A stretch of DNA of 21,356 nucleotides from Candidatus Glassbacteria bacterium RIFCSPLOWO2_12_FULL_58_11 (lineage in GTDB: Bacteria > Gemmatimonadota > Glassbacteria > GWA2-58-10): contig MFIX01000118.1 of the NCBI GenBank assembly GCA_001780825.1, positions 1-21,356 on the forward strand. The letters run 5' to 3'. Both the position numbers and the translations under genes were made by a program. Numbering within the stretch: position 1 is the first letter of the stretch; the number at the start of each line of letters is the position of its first letter. A model generated the notes under the pieces. That model was not told the DNA's origin, searched no databases, and saw only the letters and a list, made by a program, of their open reading frames with translations. Below are positions 1 through 7,342 of this stretch, in pieces.

Positions 1-779
1 CCCTGACCAGCACCGGCACACCGGCGGTGTTTATGCATCCGGTGGATTTCATGCACGGCGATATGGGCCTGGCCACGCGCGAGGATGTGTTCATGGCGGT
101 CTCGAAAAGCGGCGAGACCAGCGAGGTGGAACGGATGCTCCACCTGTTCAAGCGGCTGGGAGTGAAAGTTATCGCGCTGACCGGCCAGATCAACAGCTCC
201 CTGGCCCGTCTGGCCGATGTGGCCCTGGATTGTGGAGTCCCCCAGGAAGCCTGCCCTCACGATCTGGCCCCCACCGCCAGCTCGACCGCGGCCATGGTCA
301 TGGGAGACGCCCTGGCGGTAGCTCTGTTGATCCGGCGTAACTTCCGCCCGGAAGATTTTGCCAGGCTGCATCCGGCCGGCGCCCTCGGCCGACAGCTCCT
401 GTTGCGGGTCGAAGAGGTGATGGTCGGCGGCAAGGATATCGGCATTGTCGGCAGCGGAGCGACGATGCGGGAGGTCCTCTTGGAACTGGTGGCCAAACGG
501 GGTATCTGCGCGATCATCGGGAAAGACCGCCGGGTCCTGGGGGTAATCACCGACGGCGATTTCAAGCGCCTGCTGCAGAAAACCACCGATTTCATGGAGC
601 TGCGGGCGACCGAAGTGATGAATGCCGGCCCCAAGTGTATCCATCGGGATGAGCTCTGCGTGACTGCGGTCGAGCTGATGGAGCAGCACGCGATTATCTC
701 CATGCCGGTGATCGGCCGCCAGGAAAGGATTGCCGGGATGGTGCACCTTCACGATCTGATGCGGGCAAAAGTCATCTGA
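1..779 (+). CDS. kdsD: Arabinose-5-phosphate isomerase KdsD/KpsF, 5'-truncated by the window edge
   Basis: Interconverts ribulose-5-phosphate and arabinose-5-phosphate, the first committed step towards Kdo, the inner-core sugar of LPS; cytoplasmic. The reading frame is open from base 3, so the N-terminus lies outside the window. What remains starts in the SIS domain with a STGTPA stretch, then the phosphosugar-binding SKSGET motif and the family hallmark ACPHDLAPTASST followed by GDALAVALL. Two CBS repeats follow (about the last 120 residues, with VLGVITDGDFKRLL and a final MPVIGR/IAGMVHLHDL). This SIS-CBS-CBS order is that of KdsD/KpsF. The next gene is lptC; no kdsC phosphatase gene lies between them, unlike the enterobacterial cluster. 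Stop TGA at 777-779. Family assignment is very secure; KdsD versus a capsule-specific KpsF paralog is decided by the lpt neighbours. Confidence 0.95.
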   Translation, partial: LTSTGTPAVFMHPVDFMHGDMGLATREDVFMAVSKSGETSEVERMLHLFKRLGVKVIALTGQINSSLARLADVALDCGVPQEACPHDLAPTASSTAAMVMGDALAVALLIRRNFRPEDFARLHPAGALGRQLLLRVEEVMVGGKDIGIVGSGATMREVLLELVAKRGICAIIGKDRRVLGVITDGDFKRLLQKTTDFMELRATEVMNAGPKCIHRDELCVTAVELMEQHAIISMPVIGRQERIAGMVHLHDLMRAKVI

Positions 780-810
780 TAAGGGCTTTGCTTACAGCAG
801 GAGCACGCTG

Positions 811-1392
811 ATGCCGGGAATGTTCTCAAGCCGCCTCGCCGGAATTATCGCCGGGGCGTTTTTCATGGTCTGTTGGCTCGTTATTCCGGGCTGCTCCAAC
901 CGCGACCTGGAGCCTGCTCCGGCGGCCGAGGGCACGGAACAAGGTGCGCCACCGGACCAGGTGTTCGACGGTTTCGAGATGACAGTGACCGATAACGGGA
1001 TCAAGAAGGGCTGGGTCACCGCGGACCGGGCGGAGAAATACACCCAGTTGAATCTTTTCAAAGCCAGCAACCTTAAAGTGGTGTTTTATACTTCGAACGG
1101 CGAGGTCAAATCGGTAATGACCTCGCTCAAGGGCTTGATCCATACCGATTCGGGGGACATGGAGGCGATCGATTCGGTGGTGGTTCTTTCCCAGGACAGC
1201 AGCAAGACGCTGACCACCGGGCGCCTGATCTGGAAAAAAGAGGAGAACCTGATCCTCGGCGATTCCGCAGTAGTGATCCACAGCCCCCGCGGCGTGGTTT
1301 ACGGAGATGGCATAAAGGCGGATGCCGGGTTCGAAAACCTGGAAGTGAAAAATCCGACCGGAGACATAAATGTCCTCGGGGAAAAGTTCTAG
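811..1392 (+). CDS. lptC: LptC-like LPS export lipoprotein
   Basis: Periplasmic, inner-membrane-tethered component of the Lpt bridge that passes LPS from LptBFG to LptA. The 193-residue product has a hydrophobic N-terminus (residues 9-26) ending in an IPGC lipobox-like site with Cys28, so it is probably a lipoprotein rather than the single-helix anchor of E. coli LptC. From residue 52 (VFDGFEMTVTDNG) onward the sequence alternates short beta strands, as in the LptC beta-jellyroll, including the family-like GWVTADRAEKY and ILGDSAVVIHSPRGVVYGDG segments. Start chosen at ATG 811 with AGGAG at 799-803, spacer 7. The gene overlaps the next one by 23 bases in another frame, implying translational coupling. 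Length matches LptC (about 190). The assignment rests on fold pattern and position between kdsD and lptB. Confidence 0.85.
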   Translation: MPGMFSSRLAGIIAGAFFMVCWLVIPGCSNRDLEPAPAAEGTEQGAPPDQVFDGFEMTVTDNGIKKGWVTADRAEKYTQLNLFKASNLKVVFYTSNGEVKSVMTSLKGLIHTDSGDMEAIDSVVVLSQDSSKTLTTGRLIWKKEENLILGDSAVVIHSPRGVVYGDGIKADAGFENLEVKNPTGDINVLGEKF

Positions 1393-2683
1393 AGCGTTTA
1401 TTCCGTTTGCCGTATTCCTACCTCTGCTGCTTTCCGCGCCGCTGTCCCTCCCACAGGAGGCGGAGCGGAGCGCTCCCGTCCCGGGAAGCGAAAACATTCC
1501 ATTTACCATCGAGCACGCCGATCACTATTTCCAGCGCCGGGATTCCTCGGGCGCCGACCGCTATTTTTTGCAGGGCGCGGTGAAAGTCTCGCGCCGCGGA
1601 TCGAGGATCGAGTGCGCCAGCCTGACCTATTTCCCGGAGCTGGATTACGTCCTCTGCCTGGATTCGGTCCGGGCCAGCGACAGGGACCGGAATCTGAGCT
1701 CGGATTCGCTCCTCTATTTTGTCTCACAGGCCGAGTACCGCGCCCTGGGAAACGTTCGCTGGTCCACCGCGGAATTCAGCGGCAGCGGCTGCCGGGGGGA
1801 TTATTACCGCAACCGGGAAGAGCTGCGGGTGACCGGCGAGGCTGTGGCTGGAGACAGCCTGCACGAGATCCGGGCGGACACCCTGGAGTACGATTTTACC
1901 ACCGAAACCCTGCGGGCCAGGGGCCGGGTCGAGCTGCTGGAGCTTAAAACCGGCTCCCGGGCGGAGGCTTCCGGCGCTGTTTACAGGCGCGCCAGCCGTC
2001 TCTCCACTTTAACGGGCCGGCCGAAAGTGACCTATTTCGGCTCCGCGGATTCGCTCAAGCGCAAAGCCTATCATCTGACCGGGGACCTGCTGAAAAGCTA
2101 TGCCAATGACAGCCTCTGTGCCGCCGGCCGGGTCCGCCTCCAGGATGACAGCCTCAGTATCACCGCCGACAGCCTGTTCCACGACCGGGCCGGAGGCCGG
2201 AGCTATTTCCGCGGCGGCCCACCGCGTGTCGAAGACCCGCATTACAGTCTGACCGGCGGGAATATCGATATTTCTTCCAGCGGCCGCGCGCTGGAGCGGA
2301 TCGAGGCCTTTCCCGGGGCGCGGGGTGAGTTTTATCTCGAAAAAGGAGCGAAAGAGTTGAAGAATGTCCTCGCCGACAGCGTGCCGGTGGTCGGCAGCTG
2401 GATCGAGGGCGACACGCTGAAGTTGTTTTTCGCGAAAGGGACGCTGGACAGTATCGCGGCCTCGGGCCAGGCGCGAAGCTATTTCCGGGAAAGCGCGGAG
2501 GCCGGCGTAAATTATCTTCAGGGCGCCAGGATTCTCCTGGTCTGGAAAGCCGGAGCCCTCGAGCTGGTAGAGGTCGTTCGGGGCGGGAGAGGTTTGTATC
2601 TTCCGGCGGACAGCTCAGCCGAAATTACTGTAATTCCTGATTCTGCCGGATTTAAGGCCTCGGGTGACAGCCTCAAGAAATGA
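1370..2683 (+). CDS. Long OstA-like (LptA-superfamily) periplasmic protein
   Basis: 437 residues with a signal-peptide-like N-terminus (basic start, hydrophobic AFIPFAVFLPLLLSAPLS, then a polar region). The mature part is built of repeated OstA/LptA-type units, each a beta-strand motif of the form 'G.V.......I.AD.L.Y......' For example LQGAVKVSRRGSRIECASL, EIRADTLEYDF.TETLRARGRVEL and LCAAGRVRLQDDSLSITADSL. LptA itself is about 185 residues, so this protein has roughly twice as many repeats; it lacks the large C-terminal barrel of LptD. Position between lptC and lptB argues that it is the periplasmic LPS conduit. Start ATG 1370 has GGAGA at 1360-1364, spacer 5, and overlaps the end of lptC. 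It could instead be an OstA-like protein of the Bacteroidota type with a partly different partner. Stop TGA 2681-2683. Confidence 0.8.
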   Translation: MSSGKSSRAFIPFAVFLPLLLSAPLSLPQEAERSAPVPGSENIPFTIEHADHYFQRRDSSGADRYFLQGAVKVSRRGSRIECASLTYFPELDYVLCLDSVRASDRDRNLSSDSLLYFVSQAEYRALGNVRWSTAEFSGSGCRGDYYRNREELRVTGEAVAGDSLHEIRADTLEYDFTTETLRARGRVELLELKTGSRAEASGAVYRRASRLSTLTGRPKVTYFGSADSLKRKAYHLTGDLLKSYANDSLCAAGRVRLQDDSLSITADSLFHDRAGGRSYFRGGPPRVEDPHYSLTGGNIDISSSGRALERIEAFPGARGEFYLEKGAKELKNVLADSVPVVGSWIEGDTLKLFFAKGTLDSIAASGQARSYFRESAEAGVNYLQGARILLVWKAGALELVEVVRGGRGLYLPADSSAEITVIPDSAGFKASGDSLKK

Positions 2684-2691
2684 CTAATCCA

Positions 2692-2720
2692 TTGACTTTG
2701 GCCCTGTGCGGAGCTTAAAT
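2692..2720 (+). promoter_or_regulatory. Candidate sigma-70 promoter for lptB-rpoN
   Basis: TTGACT at 2692-2697 (5 of 6 to consensus) and TTAAAT at 2715-2720 (4 of 6) are separated by 17 bases, in a locally AT-rich 100-base gap before lptB. A second promoter-like motif lies just downstream (see the next entry). Confidence 0.5.
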
Positions 2721-2730
2721 TAAATAAAGC

Positions 2731-2746
2731 TGGCATGAAAATTGTT
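2731..2746 (+). promoter_or_regulatory. Candidate sigma-54 (-24/-12) promoter upstream of lptB-rpoN
   Basis: TGGCAT, five bases, then TTGTT matches the TGGCAC-N5-TTGCW arrangement with correct spacing of the GG element; the -12 GC is GT here. It would allow autoregulation of the sigma-54 gene downstream. One mismatch in the critical -12 dinucleotide keeps confidence low. Confidence 0.3.
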
Positions 2747-2792
2747 ATAGAGGTGGAAAAGCTCCGGCTACCGAAGATTACCACGCTATGTA

Positions 2793-3569
2793 TTGGCTAT
2801 GGTGAATTTGACAACCTTACCTCTGGTGGAGATCGACCTGCTGAGTGAACCGCGCATATATACGCATGGATTGGTGAAAGTTTACAAGAAACGCAGGGTG
2901 GTTGACGAAGTTAACCTGGAGGTTGGCAAGGGGGAAGTGGTAGGCCTTCTGGGGCCTAACGGTGCGGGAAAAACCACTACATTCTACATGATTGTCGGTT
3001 TGATCAGGCCCGAGGCGGGCGAGATTCAGCTGACGGGGAAAAAAATTACCGGCCTGCCGATGTATCGACGGGCCGGGCTGGGGATCGGGTACCTGCCTCA
3101 GGAGCCTTCGGTTTTCCGGAAATTGACAGTCGAAGAAAATCTGCTCGCCATTTTGGAAACGCGCAGCTATTCCAGAAGTGAAAGACGCAAGCGTTGCGAC
3201 AGCCTGTTGGAGGAGCTGGGGCTGGAGGGATTGCGCAGGCGCAAAGCCTATTCACTCTCCGGAGGGGAGCGCAGAAGACTCGAGATTACGCGGGCGCTTA
3301 TCAGCGAGCCTCAGTTCATACTTCTCGATGAACCGTTCGCCGGCGTCGATCCGATCGCGGTGGATGACATACAGTCGATTATATCCAGGCTCAGGGCGCG
3401 CGGGATCGGGATTCTGATTACCGATCACAATGTCCGGGAAACTTTACAGATCACCGACCGGGCTTATATCATGTTCGAAGGCCGGATCCACCTGAGCGGC
3501 GATGCGAATACCCTGATTAACGATCCCACCGCGAAAAAGCTGTATCTCGGCAATGACTTCCGGATGTAA
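2793..3569 (+). CDS. lptB: LPS export ABC transporter ATPase LptB
   Basis: Cytoplasmic ATPase that powers LPS extraction by LptFG. Domains in order: Walker A GPNGAGKTT (residues 54-62), Q-loop GYLPQEPSVF, ABC signature LSGGERRR, Walker B FILLDEPFAGVDP, and H-loop ITDHNVRET; the C-terminal YLGNDFRM is also typical of LptB. All catalytic residues are present. The start is uncertain: the longest frame begins with TTG 2793, but ATG 2799 or GTG 2802 are equally possible and none has a clear Shine-Dalgarno site. The homologous region begins near residue 22, so about 20 residues form an N-terminal extension. LptF and LptG are not in the window. rpoN follows after 65 bases, the same junction as in proteobacteria. 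Confidence 0.95.
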   Translation: MAMVNLTTLPLVEIDLLSEPRIYTHGLVKVYKKRRVVDEVNLEVGKGEVVGLLGPNGAGKTTTFYMIVGLIRPEAGEIQLTGKKITGLPMYRRAGLGIGYLPQEPSVFRKLTVEENLLAILETRSYSRSERRKRCDSLLEELGLEGLRRRKAYSLSGGERRRLEITRALISEPQFILLDEPFAGVDPIAVDDIQSIISRLRARGIGILITDHNVRETLQITDRAYIMFEGRIHLSGDANTLINDPTAKKLYLGNDFRM

Positions 3570-3634
3570 ACCGGGAGGTCGGACTAGATGAACCGGAGAT
3601 TCAAAGATGATTAACCAGCATTCCGAAGGTTGCC

Positions 3635-5191
3635 ATGGCACTGCATAACCGGATGGAGCTCCAGTACCGCCAGGAGCTGACAATCAACCCGCGGCTGTAC
3701 CAGGCCATGGATTTGCTGCAGATGCCCCTGCTGGACCTGCAGATGCATCTCAAGCAGGAGCTGCTGATCAACCCCTTCCTGGAGCTGGCCGAGGAAGCGG
3801 AGGAAAATCTCGAAACCGCCGAGGAGGAACAGACGGAGGCGGATGAGGTCGCCGGCGAGGAGGCCGTGGAGTTGCCCCTGGAAGAAGAGGAGCCCCGGGC
3901 CGAGGAGGTCGAGCCGGAGCCAGTCGAATCCGAGGACATTCAGGGCGGCTCGGCGGAAGAGGCAACATTGGATGAGGCGCCCGAAGATGGAGACCTGACC
4001 ACCAAGACACAGGATGATATCGACTGGGACAAGATCCTCAACGAGGGGGAATTCGATTACGATAATTTTGCCCAGGAAGTGGAGGACCGTGAGTTCTACG
4101 AGCGCGCTCCGATCAACGGCCGTTCTCTGTACGAATATCTTACCGAACAACTGGTCTTGCTCAAGCTGGACGACCGGCAGCTCCGTATCGGCGAGGAGAT
4201 CATCGGGGATATAAGCGATGACGGCTACCTGACCAGCTCCGTCTCTGAAATCGCTTTCCGCCTGCGGGAAGAGGAGACCGCGGTCGAGGAGGTCCTGAAA
4301 TTGATCCAGACACTCGATCCGCTGGGTGTCGGAGCGCGCGATCTAAAAGAGTGCCTCCTGATTCAGCTCCGCGACACAGCCGAGGAAGACGGGTTGGTCT
4401 ATAAGCTGGTGGATGAGTACTTCGAGCAGTTGTCAAAGCGTCACTGGCAGGAGATCGCCAGGGAGACGGGACTCAGCCTGAAGGAGATCCAGAATGCCGC
4501 AGATCAGATTGCCCACCTTGAACCGAAACCCGGCAGGCTCTATAACAGCAGCAAGGAAGATAACTACGTAATTCCGGATCTGATCGTTGAAAAGGTCGAG
4601 GGTGAGTATGGGGTGTATATCAACGATTCCAACCTGCCAAGATTACGCTTGAGCCGCGCTTACCAGGATATTGCCCGTAACCGCAAGAGTTTTACCGGCG
4701 AAGCCAAGGATTTTATTTACAATAAACTCAACAGCGCGAACTGGCTCATTCAGGCGATCGAACAGCGTAAGCAGACCATGCTCAAGGTGATGCGCTACAT
4801 CGTCGATAAGCAGCATGACTTTCTGGAGCACGGAATCAGCCACCTCAAACCGCTTACCCTCCGCGAGGTTTCCGAAGCGATCAATATGCACGAGTCCACG
4901 ATCAGCCGGGTGACCAACGACAAGTACTGCCAGACCCCGCGCGGGGTCTTTCAGTTGAAGTTTTTCTTCAGTGTCGGCCTGGCCAGCGATACCGGCGAGG
5001 ATGTGTCGGCCCGGGGCATCAAGGACAAAATCTCCAAAATGATCGAAGCCGAGGAACCCTCCAAGCCGCTCACCGATCAGGAAATCGTGGCCCGTCTCAA
5101 GGTGGATGGTCTCCAGATTGCCCGCCGGACCGTGGCTAAGTACAGGGACCAGATGGGCATTCTGCCGGCCAGGATGCGGAAGCGGGTTTAG
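3635..5191 (+). CDS. rpoN: RNA polymerase sigma-54 factor RpoN
   Basis: Alternative sigma factor that binds -24/-12 promoters and needs AAA+ activators. 518 residues. Region I (about 1-50) is Gln/Leu rich: YRQELTINPRLYQAMDLLQMPLLDLQMHL. Region II (about 52-135) is unusually long and acidic, with runs such as EEEQTEADEVAGEE. The core-binding domain follows (YEYLTEQLVLL through LDPLGVGARDLKECLLIQL). The HTH lies around residues 405-450 (TLREVSEAINMHESTISRVTNDKY). The invariant RpoN box ARRTVAKYR is at 496-504. Start ATG 3635 follows GAAGG at 3626-3630. It sits in the conserved lptB-rpoN-hpf order. No sigma-54 activator gene occurs in this window. Identification is certain. Confidence 0.98.
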   Translation: MALHNRMELQYRQELTINPRLYQAMDLLQMPLLDLQMHLKQELLINPFLELAEEAEENLETAEEEQTEADEVAGEEAVELPLEEEEPRAEEVEPEPVESEDIQGGSAEEATLDEAPEDGDLTTKTQDDIDWDKILNEGEFDYDNFAQEVEDREFYERAPINGRSLYEYLTEQLVLLKLDDRQLRIGEEIIGDISDDGYLTSSVSEIAFRLREEETAVEEVLKLIQTLDPLGVGARDLKECLLIQLRDTAEEDGLVYKLVDEYFEQLSKRHWQEIARETGLSLKEIQNAADQIAHLEPKPGRLYNSSKEDNYVIPDLIVEKVEGEYGVYINDSNLPRLRLSRAYQDIARNRKSFTGEAKDFIYNKLNSANWLIQAIEQRKQTMLKVMRYIVDKQHDFLEHGISHLKPLTLREVSEAINMHESTISRVTNDKYCQTPRGVFQLKFFFSVGLASDTGEDVSARGIKDKISKMIEAEEPSKPLTDQEIVARLKVDGLQIARRTVAKYRDQMGILPARMRKRV

Positions 5192-5443
5192 CTTCCGATC
5201 CGGCGGTCCAGCGCCCCAGCCCAACCCGGGCGAGATTGGAGCCGAAGCCGCTCCAGGGGCGGGGAATCCAGTGCCGCCATTCCAGCAGGTTAGCTTCCAC
5301 GATTGCGGACAACGTCAACTCCAGGAGGAGGCAGCGACAGCGCAATACCCCGTCGAGCCGGTTACGCAGTCCATAATGAGTATATTGGTTGTTCCAACGC
5401 TGTAGGGACAGGGCAATTTCTAAATCTCTGCCTTTTGAACTAC

Positions 5444-5450
5444 AAGGAGG
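5444..5450 (+). promoter_or_regulatory. Strong ribosome binding site that decides the hpf start
   Basis: AAGGAGG lies 6 bases before ATG 5457 and only 3 bases before the in-frame GTG 5454. The ATG is therefore the better start. Confidence 0.75.
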
Positions 5451-5456
5451 CATGTG

Positions 5457-5894
5457 ATGCAGATTACCATCACGAGGAAAAATGCCAACGTGAGTGAAAG
5501 CTTGAAAGAATACGTCGAGAGCAAGCTTTCAATACTGATAAAGCATTATGGGAAAATCATCGACGCGCATGTAGTGATGGATAATGAAGGTAACAATCAG
5601 GTAGTTGAAATTACCCTGCGTGTTTCAGGCCATTCGATATTTTCCAAGCATGAAAGCACGAATTTAAGGGCCGCTTTCGATACCTGCGTGATCAAGATCG
5701 ATAAACAGCTGAGAAAGCTCAAAGGGAAGATCCAGCGTAAGGCGCTGACTTCCGAAGAGGCGGCCCTCAGCGGCAAGCTTATCACTCCCAGGCCGGTCGA
5801 TGAAGTGGAGGAACAGGGAAGCGTGGAGCCGCTGGAACCGGTTTTGACATTCGATCAGGATGAAGACGAACCCGAGGAAAAGACGGGAACCTGA
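5457..5894 (+). CDS. hpf: Ribosome hibernation-promoting factor, short form (HPF/YfiA family)
   Basis: Binds the 30S decoding site and inactivates ribosomes during starvation. The 145-residue product starts with the family hallmark MQITITRKNANVSESLKEYVESKL, followed by the beta-alpha-beta-beta-beta-alpha core, ending near residue 105 (LRKLKGKIQR). The last 40 residues are acidic and low in complexity (EVEEQGSVEPLEP, DQDEDEPEEKTG). It lacks the folded C-terminal dimerisation domain of long HPF (about 180-190 residues), so 100S formation by dimerisation of that domain is not expected. It lies next to rpoN as in many Gram-negatives, after a 265-base gap that suggests its own promoter, although I see no convincing one. 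A hairpin follows the gene. Confidence 0.93.
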   Translation: MQITITRKNANVSESLKEYVESKLSILIKHYGKIIDAHVVMDNEGNNQVVEITLRVSGHSIFSKHESTNLRAAFDTCVIKIDKQLRKLKGKIQRKALTSEEAALSGKLITPRPVDEVEEQGSVEPLEPVLTFDQDEDEPEEKTGT

Positions 5895-5928
5895 GCCTTT
5901 CTTAAAAAGAGTGAAATTGTTTTCGAAA

Positions 5929-5970
5929 AAAGCCGCGTCTTCCCGGGCCTGAAGGGGAAGCCGCGGCTTT
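5929..5970 (+). terminator. Strong hairpin between hpf and hprK
   Basis: AAAGCCGCG (5929-5937) pairs perfectly with CGCGGCTTT (5962-5970), and inside it CTTCCC (5939-5944) pairs with GGGAAG (5955-5960). The right arm is followed by CTTT-GCTTAAG rather than a clean T run. On the opposite strand it is followed by six T. It may be an intrinsic terminator or partial attenuator separating hpf from hprK. Confidence 0.6.
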
Positions 5971-6000
5971 GCTTAAGTCCGCCACCAAAGGCAGGTCCGG

Positions 6001-6960
6001 ATGGAAAAAACGCTGAAAGTCGCCCAATTTTTAGAATACCAGCGCGAGCATCTCCAGCTTCATCTGTTCACCCGCAAGAGTACTCTCGAAAGCTCGATCA
6101 TCAACCAGGAAGTCAGCCGTCCGGGACTTATCCTCTGCGGATTCACCGAACGATTCGCCCATGACCGCACGCTGATTTTCGGCGAGACGGAGATCGTGTA
6201 CCTGAAAAGCCTGCCCCGCAAAAATCTCGGGGAATATCTCGAAATCCTCTGCTCCTTCGACATCCCCTGTATGCTGGTTTCCAAAGGACTCCGACCGCCC
6301 AGACTGATGATCGAGGTGGCTAACCGCCGCGCGTTGCCGATCCTTGGCACCACTCTCGGTACGCAGGTTTTGTTCCGCAAGCTGACTCAATATCTGGAAC
6401 AGCATTTTGCTCCGCACACTTTTATGCACGGCTCCCTGGCTGATGTGTATGGAGTCGGACTGCTTTATATCGGACCGAGCGGCATCGGGAAAAGCGAGTG
6501 TGTTCTCGATCTGGTGGAAAGAGGCCACCGTCTGGTCTGCGATGATGTCGTGCATATTGTCCGGGTCGGGGACAATACTCTGGTGGGCCTGGCGAACGAG
6601 AAATTCGGCCACCACATGGAAATTCGCGGCCTGGGGATTATCGATATCTTTCGCCTTTTCGGTATCCGGGCCGTGCGCGCACGCAAGAGTATCGAAGTGG
6701 TGGTCAAGCTGGTGCACTGGCAGGACCAGGCCTCGGCGGACCGTACCGGGCTGACTGAACAGACCACCGAGATTCTCGGAGTCAATATCCCGCTGGTCCA
6801 GGTCCCGCTGGTTCCGGGCAAGAACATCACGGTGATCAGCGAAGTGATTGCCACAAATCATCTGCTGAAGCTCAAGGGCTACCATTCGGCGCGGGAATTC
6901 AACCGCATATTACTTGAACAAATGAATCGGGGCGATTATATTGACGAGTTGTCTGAATAG
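6001..6960 (+). CDS. hprK: HPr kinase/phosphorylase
   Basis: Bifunctional enzyme that phosphorylates HPr on its regulatory serine with ATP or PPi and removes that phosphate. 319 residues, the usual length. The N-terminal domain (1-130) has the RPGLILCGF and FDIPCMLVSKGL segments. The catalytic domain has His143 (FMHGSL), a P-loop GPSGIGKSE (158-166) and Asp181/182 in VCDDVV. The HprK signature MEIRGLGIIDI is at 206-216, with PLVPGKNITVISEVIA near the C-terminus. The P-loop carries Pro where most homologs have Glu or Asp (GESGIGKSE). Its substrate HPr is encoded next. Start ATG 6001 has AAAGG at 5987-5991. Presence of hprK instead of ptsN after hpf is typical of several non-enterobacterial Gram-negative groups. 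Confidence 0.97.
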   Translation: MEKTLKVAQFLEYQREHLQLHLFTRKSTLESSIINQEVSRPGLILCGFTERFAHDRTLIFGETEIVYLKSLPRKNLGEYLEILCSFDIPCMLVSKGLRPPRLMIEVANRRALPILGTTLGTQVLFRKLTQYLEQHFAPHTFMHGSLADVYGVGLLYIGPSGIGKSECVLDLVERGHRLVCDDVVHIVRVGDNTLVGLANEKFGHHMEIRGLGIIDIFRLFGIRAVRARKSIEVVVKLVHWQDQASADRTGLTEQTTEILGVNIPLVQVPLVPGKNITVISEVIATNHLLKLKGYHSAREFNRILLEQMNRGDYIDELSE

Positions 6961-7053
6961 AGAACTAACCTGTGAAGGATTATTAAGTTAAAGAAACGGA
7001 CTGCCTGCCTGCGCGGTCGTGAACATTGCCTTCAAAGTCAATACAACAGGATC

Positions 7054-7341
7054 ATGGTGAATCTTCAGGCTGAGGTGCAGATTATCAACAAGCTGGGACT
7101 TCACGCCAGGCCGGCGGCCATGCTGGTTAAGACCACCAATAAATTCAAGAGTGAAATTTTAATCAAAAAGAATGACATGGAGGTCAACGCCAAGAGCATA
7201 CTGGGTGTGATGATGCTGGCGGCCGAATTCGGCTCGCTCCTCAAGCTTTCTATTTCCGGTGAGGATGCCGAGGAAGCCCTGCGAGCGGTGCTGGAGCTGT
7301 TCGCGAGGAAATTTGACGAGGATCAGGAGGAAAGCGCCTGA
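7054..7341 (+). CDS. ptsH: Phosphocarrier protein HPr
   Basis: Small cytoplasmic phosphocarrier of the PTS. 95 residues with the active-site His17 in NKLGLHARPAAML, and the regulatory Ser48 in the NAKSILGVMMLAAE segment, the target of HprK. Both sites are intact, so it can be phosphorylated by EI on His and by HprK on Ser. The acidic C-terminal tail (FDEDQEESA) is a few residues longer than in E. coli HPr. Start ATG 7054 is preceded by CAGGA; GTG 7057 is an alternative. It ends one base before the ptsI start, so the two are surely co-translated. The 93-base gap after hprK shows no terminator. Confidence 0.96.
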   Translation: MVNLQAEVQIINKLGLHARPAAMLVKTTNKFKSEILIKKNDMEVNAKSILGVMMLAAEFGSLLKLSISGEDAEEALRAVLELFARKFDEDQEESA

Positions 7342-7342
7342 G

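Noticed and set aside
826..1509. 227-codon minus-strand open frame opposite lptC
   Set aside because: Shadow of a well-supported plus-strand gene; no ribosome site and no recognisable domain.
5192..5456. Possible promoter of hpf (CATAAT and TATATT near 5373-5390)
   Set aside because: No -35 element at acceptable spacing and no sigma-54 match; left unannotated.
6031..6885. 284-codon minus-strand frame opposite hprK
   Set aside because: Antisense to a gene with all catalytic motifs; typical GC-rich shadow frame.
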